DNA from: Vishniacozyma victoriae
Taxonomy: Eukaryota; Basidiomycota; Tremellomycetes; Tremellales; Bulleribasidiaceae
Direction of reading: 5' to 3'
Assembly (NCBI GenBank): GCA_017654735.1
Contig: JADPYG010000090.1
Location: forward strand, 744,001-808,000
DNA: 64,000 bases
Below, piece after piece: positions 57,721 to 64,000 of the stretch. Position 1 is the first letter of the stretch, and the number at the start of each line of letters is the position of its first letter. A program made the translations under genes and the position numbers. A model generated the notes under the pieces. The model was given only the letters and a program-made list of their open reading frames with translations, was not told the DNA's origin and made no database searches.

Positions 57721-58886
57721 ATGGATAGATTCGACCCAGGCCCAAGAGCTAAAGTACTAGCTACGATTCTATTCCATTCGACATGTGCGATTTCAGTCAC
57801 GCTCGTTTCGAAATCTGCTCTTAATGGGATCGACGCGCCGGTGGTCCTTCTTGCATTTCAGACGACGGTGCAAGTTGTTCTTTTGACTATTGTGGGGATG
57901 GCAATGGGATGGGTCAAATTATGGAGACCTTTATCAGTGAGTCAGAAGTCTTCTTTATGTTCTATTCCGGAGAGGAGCGTTTATGGTCTCCGAAGGTATA
58001 TATTTAGAAAGGTAGCTGATAATAGGCCTGGAAGGCTTTTGTGCCCCTTGCACTAGCTCGTGTAGTTGGTGTTCTCGCCAAGACATACTGCCTCGCTGCT
58101 GTCGATGCTTCATTCTATCAAATAGCCCGAGGACTACTTTTACCATTCACCCTTGGTTTATCGTACCTCTTCCTACCGAGTAAATATGCTACATTCCCAC
58201 CACTGGCCCTTGGAGGAGCGGCCATTGTCATTAGCGGATTCGGGATCGGGATGGTATCGGATATGAACAAGATGTTGACTTCATCTCGTGGATTAGTGCT
58301 AGGTGTCGGATCGAGTATGACGACGGCAATCGAATCGATCGTGGTCAAACGATTCGTGGGGGCGAAGGCAAAAGAGACTGGAGAGGGAGTTATTCAAATG
58401 GTCTGGATGTCGAATGTCATCGCTATAGGACTCTACGTACCGGTCTTACTGTTCTCTGGCGAATTATACGATCCAGCAATTCAAGCTCTTTTCGCACCTT
58501 CCAAACAATCAACAACTTCGCTACTAAGCTCGCAATCCACCGACTTCCTATATACATGTACCTTAACAGGACTATGCAGTTTCCTCCTCACCCTCGCCAC
58601 ATTCCTTCAAATCCGTATAACATCCCCTGTAACACATATGATCGTCACCGCCGCCCGTGGGGTTGCTCAATCAGCAATAGCAGTCATGCTATTACCGCAT
58701 GAAACGATAGACAAGGGTCGAGTGGCTAGTATGGTCTGTATCCTAGGTGGATCGGCTTTATATGGATGGGCAGAGGATAGGGCAATGACGAAAAGGGAAG
58801 CGGAGAAGGCTATTGGGAGGACAGAAGAGGGTAGGCCAATGATGGACATGGAAGAGAAGGAGGGGGAATACAAAGAGAAGCTGTAG
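57721..58886 (+). CDS. Nucleotide-sugar transporter (GDP-fucose transporter / SLC35C type)
   Basis: Two exons (57721-57936, 58026-58886) give 358 aa with about ten hydrophobic segments. It belongs to the drug/metabolite (TPT) superfamily. Marks are LVSKSALNGIDAPVVLLAFQTTVQ in the first helices, ASFYQIARGLLLPFTL, and ITSPVTHMIVTAARGVAQSAIAV near the end. The last matches the VTHMI...ARG block of SLC35C proteins. Family members exchange a nucleotide sugar for the nucleoside monophosphate across the Golgi membrane. In this lineage such carriers feed capsule and glycan synthesis; the actual substrate is inferred only. The C-terminus (KEKL) ends in a charged tail with no dilysine signal. Confidence 0.85.
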
Positions 58887-59371
58887 AGTTCTTGGTATAT
58901 TTCGCAGGGATTTTGATCGCCAGTGCGGCTTTCATAGGGACACGGCAAATAGATGGACACGACAGATAGATTTGATATCATCTGGCTCGATTTGGCATGT
59001 ATTACATCTTGGACTGGCGTGTAACGGTCTGAGAAGGAGCCTTTTGTAGCGAAGAAAACATGGACTTCTATGAGACTAAAATCGCTCTTCTACTCTTTGT
59101 ACCACCAGCTGCTAAAATCATCCGGTACGTCAGATCTGACGCGTCCTCATACACATGAGATGACACGACACGTACGACACCTTGCCTTACCATACCCCAC
59201 GTGCGCCGTTGTTGACGAGTACCCAGCCGATCATTCTCTTGGCATTTTATACCTTTTCTTAATTACCTCTCCGAGCAAATCCGATGACCGTACGACCAAC
59301 TCTCCGCATAGCCCGTATAGCATCTGTCATTGTTATATCCACAAGGGCCAGTACTATCAATATCAAACGCA
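58887..59371. other. Intergenic stretch
   Basis: 485 bp between the nucleotide-sugar transporter and the zinc transporter. A 132-codon frame (59070-59468) overlaps the next gene in another frame and is rejected. No zinc-response palindrome (ACCTTNAAGGT) was found. Confidence 0.4.
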
Positions 59372-60841
59372 ATGCCGACCCCGAATACTCCAGGGGATCA
59401 TTGTGATGATACGCGCCCTATCGACAGAGTTGGATTTAGAGTATCGGCTTTATTCGTTATTCTCTTGACTTCACTCATTGGAACGCTTTTCCCGATCATC
59501 ACCAAGCGAGTCAAATATTTGAGGAAAAGAGTGCCAGGGGTTGTATTTGAATTTGGAAAGTATGTCCTCCTGTTCTTTCCTGCGTGAGGTCTGATCTGGA
59601 GGTGCTAATAACTAGATTCTTTGGGAGTGGTGTAATCCTAGCGACGGCTGTCGTTCACCTTTTAGATCCGGCCATCAAACAAATTGGACTTATAAACACA
59701 TACGAATATGGAGGATGTATCTCGAATGCGTGGGGCGACTACCCATACCCTGTAAGGTCTTTCACTCACTTGCTAAGTTCAGAACTGATGATAGCTTGGA
59801 ATTTGCACCGCCGCAATATTCTGTACATTCGTAATAGACCTAGTAGCAGTCCGACTAGGACGCCAATATCTCGCAAAACACGGAATATCGACAGACACTC
59901 AGGTGAAAGTAGAACAAGGCCTACAAGTTCTCGGTACCCAACAGCGAGAGACCGATACCGAGTGCGCCGTCGCGGTAGCAAGTGGGTCGGTACCCTTAGA
60001 GGAAGCAATACCGAGTCGAGCAGAATCGACAATCACAGCCCCGACACCTTCGGTCGATAGGAAAGAACCGGATTACTGGACAGATTCAAGTGAAAGTACA
60101 CCCGCAGGAGCACAGATTCTGGGAGTAGCAATCCTAGAATTCGGAATTCTGTTCCATTCAGTATGTCCCTTACTTGAAGTCAGCTGATGATAGGTAATCA
60201 TTGGCCTCACGTTAGCTCTAGCAGGCGGATCCGAATTCACGACTTTATACATAGTCATCATCTTTCATCGTATGTCCTCTTCCCTCCACCCCTCACCGAA
60301 TTGAACTGATTAGGATAGAGGCATTCGAGGGACTAGGTCTTGGAACTCGACTCGCCTTCCTCCAATTACCTCCAAAATGGAATTGGGTCCCTACAGTCGC
60401 AGCACTCATTTACTCAGCGATGACTCCTCTGGGGATGGCAATCGGACTAGGAGCTCAGGGTGGTCTAGTATGTCTACGCTTCTCTCCTCTCCGATCCTCT
60501 GCTTCTTCACGTCGTGAAAATAGGAGTAAGCGCTGACAATAGTCAATGACGAGTGCTTCCGCTTCTATCGCTGGAGGAGTGCTTGACTCTGTATCAGCAG
60601 GTATTCTACTATACGCAGCTACCGTCGAATTGATGGTATGTCCCCTCTACTCCGCATTGCGAGTAAACTAATGGTAGGCACACGAATTCGTCTTTAACCC
60701 TTATTACCACACCTGCTCCTGGAAACGGTTGATATTCGTCATAACCTGTTTCGCATCCGGGACAGGTCTAATGTCATTATTGGGTACGTCATCTCCCTCA
60801 CAGCCGCAAGACCAAGCTGATAGATAGGTAAATGGGCATAA
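59372..60841 (+). CDS. ZIP-family zinc (or iron) transporter
   Basis: Eight exons with short introns give about 375 aa with eight hydrophobic segments. Metal-site motifs of the ZIP family are present: FGSGVILATAVVHLLDPA in helix 2, LFHSVIIGLTLA in helix 4 and HQAFEGLGLG in helix 5. SMTSASASIAGGVLDSVSAGILLY follows. These match yeast Zrt1/Zrt2 plasma-membrane zinc importers. The large cytosolic loop between helices 3 and 4 has a single His and is instead Ser/Glu-rich, unlike the His-rich loop of Zrt1. The short C-terminus ends LGKWA, inside or just past the last helix. Zinc uptake is the family role; iron is an alternative. Confidence 0.9.
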
Positions 60842-61076
60842 GGAGCCTGGAGGAGCTCTTGTAGCAACACAACACCATCGTATCCTGTTGTACATATATC
60901 ATAGCACAAGGACATTACATAAAGCATAACTTACCACATGAACTGTCATCGATTCTACCAATGATTATGCCTCCATCACCTAATTCACGCTCTAACGCCC
61001 GAAAGCTGTGAGGTCCGGATCCCACCCATCATTCACATCAAAATTGATTGCCTCCCTGCTCAACGTCGCCCCACGG

Positions 61077-63328
61077 TCACTTGTTACGAGAAAAGTCTTC
61101 TCGTGTGCATGGCTTTATCTCATCCTTGACTTCCAGTGCTTGATCCAGCCGCCGGTCATGGCCATATTGTTCGAGTGAAAGCGGGCGCTCCGAGGACGGG
61201 CCAGCAATCGCTTGAGTGGCCGGTCCTGTATCAACCAAGCTGCCTGTCGGGATGTCGATCGAGGGAACACGAGGCAGCGTGTCCGCAACCGAAGGTAGTA
61301 CTCCCTTTTCGTTACAGGATTCCCTATGTCCGATAGAGCCGATTTCGCATTCGAGGCCGAGGTCGATACATGTGGCGCACATGAGATACGGGATAGTACG
61401 GGTACACTGAGGTATCAGCTTTGGTTGTAGGGGTGTGGCGAGCCTATCGGGGCTTACCTTGATCTGTCGGACAGTACACCTCTTGCAAGTCTCGTCGAGT
61501 CTGCGTGTCTTCGTCCATCCTGTTTCCGCTTGGCCAGGCAGGTCTGACAGACTCTGCGAAGGGCCGGAATCTTGCAAAGGATTCGCAAGCATGCTTTGCC
61601 CAGGTGACGGGCTGAGGGGTCCCTCGACCAAGTTGACAGTCGATCGAGACCGAGCTGAAGAGTCCGATGGCAGGGCTGAAGTGGTGCGCAGGTCCGATAT
61701 CTGGTTTCGGTTCCAGTAGACCCGACTGGCCTCCGGCCTCAGAGGCGGACGAGTGAACACATCCGATGGCTGGTTCGTCTGCTGATCACCCTTCTCGACC
61801 CACGGTTGGATATGAGTGCCTTGCGTGGCCACGGGGTAGCCCGAATTTGAAGGGATATCGCCTAGTGGGGCTCGATCCGAGTGTTGTCGAGCAGGCGCGT
61901 CGAACACTGATTGCTCGCCTTTCGATAGAAACGATGGATCGCACGCACCGGTAGCTGCGTCCGCTGTGAGATTCGGATCCAGATTTTCTTCGTCCGTATC
62001 AGCAGATAGCGGATACAAGGGTGTGGGGTTGTCCAAAGGTCGGGAGTTGTCCAGGCGAAGAGACTTGGCTGGATTTGAAGGCCCCCTGACGGGCGATCCG
62101 AGGGTTCTCGCTATCTCAGTAGCATTCCGTTTATGACCCTTCTTATAAGATGTGGTGTTGGGTTTCTTCGTCTCCGCTGGTTCCTCTGTCCGAGGCTTTC
62201 CGGAATAGTACCGGCTGTGTGACATCAACATCGCCTGGTATCGTGGGTCGGCCATCGTCGTTACACGCGTGCCGGAAGTTTTCGCCGTGATGATGTCTGG
62301 CGTTACGGCAGCCTCTTGATGTGCAGGTGGGTCTTGCGTGCCATACTCTAGTCTGACTGGTCTGATTGGCGGTTCGATAGGTGCTGTGCTAGGAGGTGGT
62401 CGCGGTGGTGCTGGAGCCGTCCAGGCCTGACGAGGCGCTTGTTGACGAGTCCGATGAGGTGTGTTCACTGCCATCTCCTGATCAAACGCATCAGCTTTGG
62501 GTCTGATCAGGACAGTAACGCGCTCACCAAGGTCTGAGTCGGTACCGCGGTAGCTGGGGCATTTGTCGGATGTGATACTCCGAACAAAGTTGTGGACGGC
62601 AATCCGGACATGGTCGTCATAGCCTAGGGAGACATGTCAGCTGTAAGCACTAAAAAAGATGAGGAATATTCACCGAGCTCGGTCCTGCGGCCTGAGGTGT
62701 TGGTGTCCCGCCCATCATTGACGGTTGATTGAAGGGGAGACATTTCCCTTTCAGCGTCAGCACACTGCTTTACTATAGAAAGGGCATACTTACCGATATC
62801 AGATTCGAGACGGGGAGCCGATTCCAAATCCGCAGCTAGCAACATAGCAGTCGAAATCGTCCAGACCCTATCTTTAATCTTGAGGAAGGTATGTGGAAGC
62901 CCGGCCGATATTCCCATGGTGTACCACCGTTCACTGCCGCCAGGGTACTCTGGTGCAATTCCTACTGCGACATCTTTCTGCCAATGTTGCTGAACGATCA
63001 TCCTCCTAACCCATTTCCAAAGATGTACCAATCCTACTAAGCCCTCACATGCCAGAGTTGACCGAAGCAAAAAGACGTCTGTTCCCTTCGCAGACCAGGA
63101 ATTTCTAGCTTCCCATATCCCGTATCGGGTCCGAGGCCTTTCTGGGGGCGGGAAAATCGCAATGGAATACTGAGCAAGAAACAAGTAGGGCTCGAGGTTC
63201 CTGAAGTACCGTAGATCGCCCGGTGGTTGGAGTTTCCAACATACATCGCCTATCGTTTCGTCCCGTACTAGGATTTGTCCAGCGTGGGCAGCGACATATG
63301 CGTTCAGCGGGGCAATGCCCATCGACAT
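61077..63328 (-). CDS. Predicted transcription factor with C-terminal Zn2Cys6-like cluster
   Basis: Five exons (62794-63328, 62674-62747, 62528-62623, 61458-62477, 61077-61406) give 684 aa. The N-terminal ~180 residues form an unfamiliar domain (GDVCWKLQPPGDLRYF, FLAQYSIAIFPPP, GLVHLWKWVRRMIVQQHW). A ~340-residue Pro/Ser-rich region follows. Six cysteines at about 566, 569, 576, 586, 589 and 597 have spacing C-x2-C-x6-C-x9-C-x2-C-x7-C, with basic residues between (RQIK). This fits the fungal zinc binuclear cluster, which binds CGG half-sites as a dimer. Here it lies near the C-terminus, and intron 4 falls exactly between the first CxxC and the third Cys. The gene looks more GC-rich than its neighbours. 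DNA binding is inferred. Confidence 0.72.
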
Positions 63329-64000
63329 TATGTAGATTGTTGGAGCGCCGCCGTTCGAAGTAGCCTGATGTATCGATGCTCGGTTACGGTTTCTGGCGCG
63401 AAGTGAAGTGACCTCCTCCCAAAAAGCGGTTGTTGAAGTTTATTCGCACGTCTCGGTGCGGGGTAGTTGAACGACGGTCGGGCCGGAGAGGCACTCTCTC
63501 GGATGGAGATAGGCTTGTTTCGAGGTGTAGTGTAGCTGTACAAGTGAATTGTAAAGGACAAGGACGGGTATCACAGTAGAGATGTAAGGACGATATGAAT
63601 ACAATTGAACAAAAGTAAGAACAAATGAGTAGAAATGGGGGACGAACGATGCATGAAGTAGTCAAGTTGATTGATGTGGAGGCGGATATGCCCATGTTGG
63701 AGGATCCACCCTCATCCAACCCTGCTCTTTAAGTATCATTAATCATGTACCAGCAAACGATGAAGTTGAATGATGAGTTAACGCGTCTGACAAGTTGACT
63801 CTTGTTGCCGGTAAATTGATTCCGTTACGAGAGGATCAAGTTCCGCTCCGGTACTCGCTGGCTTCTTCATTGCTGTTGCTATTCAAGATTAATGCATGCA
63901 AGAGACTATCATCATGAAGTACTACTAGACTCGCGCCAATGTATCCCAACTGCGACTCCACCCTTCCCACCTGCAGATCTAATCTAGGGTGTGAATCCTT
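63329..64000. other. Upstream region of the zinc-cluster gene, end of window
   Basis: 672 bp with no supported gene. Two minus-strand frames (63328-63561 and 63384-63719) are low-complexity and end in stops before the gene. They probably lie in its promoter or 5' leader. An upstream coding exon cannot be ruled out. Confidence 0.4.

Noticed and set aside
63384..63719. 111-codon minus-strand frame at the right edge
   Set aside because: Cys/Ser/Thr-rich with no domain, and it overlaps the probable promoter of the zinc-cluster gene.

Overview
This window looks like nuclear chromosomal DNA of a basidiomycete yeast of the Tremellomycetes (Cryptococcus/Kwoniella type). Genes are dense and lie on both strands. 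Nearly all are cut by very short introns (about 40-60 nt) with GTRNGY donors and a CTGAY or CTAAY branch site only a few bases before the AG. I see no bacterial, organellar or viral segment, no rRNA, no convincing tRNA and no intact transposon. Gene models were spliced by hand from the sequence. Wherever exon coordinates are given, they sum to an open frame.

Layout, left to right. 0.8-3.2 kb: secreted copper oxygenase-like protein (AA14 type) with three WSC domains. 3.6-7.5 kb: WRN-type exonuclease facing the chromatin actin-related protein Arp4. 7.8-15.8 kb: TPR protein, SmD3, protein phosphatase methyltransferase Ppm1, Utp6 of the small-subunit processome and a likely mitochondrial protein. 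16.5-21.3 kb: a 13-exon DEAH-box RNA helicase with an RWD domain. 21.9-24.2 kb: a membrane protein and an orphan single-exon gene. 25.3-43.2 kb: peroxisome-rich stretch with the multifunctional beta-oxidation enzyme (C-terminal AKL), a sugar-type transporter, a PMP47/Ant1-type peroxisomal carrier and a Pex11-family protein. Among these sit an ICT1-like release factor, an Atf1/ATF2-type bZIP factor, a Tctex1 dynein light chain and unknown proteins. 43.4-50.2 kb: unknown protein, DHA1-type drug transporter, AMMECR1 protein, Cwc21 splicing factor and a basic unknown protein. 50.5-60.8 kb: HMG-CoA synthase, inositol hexakisphosphate kinase Kcs1, a nucleotide-sugar transporter and a ZIP zinc transporter. 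61.1-63.3 kb: a predicted transcription factor with a zinc cluster placed near its C-terminus.

Most genes are housekeeping and unrelated. The clearest functional theme is the peroxisome: MFE-2, PMP47/Ant1 and Pex11 lie within 18 kb. They would supply beta-oxidation of fatty acids, ATP import for acyl-CoA activation, and organelle division. Whether this linkage is meaningful is an inference. The most unusual items are the AA14-WSC3 fusion, the exonuclease with a possible mitochondrial alternative N-terminus, micro-exons of 11 and 21 nt in the peroxisomal carrier, a GC-AG intron in the Pex11 gene, a 524-nt intron in CWC21, and the C-terminal zinc cluster split by an intron.
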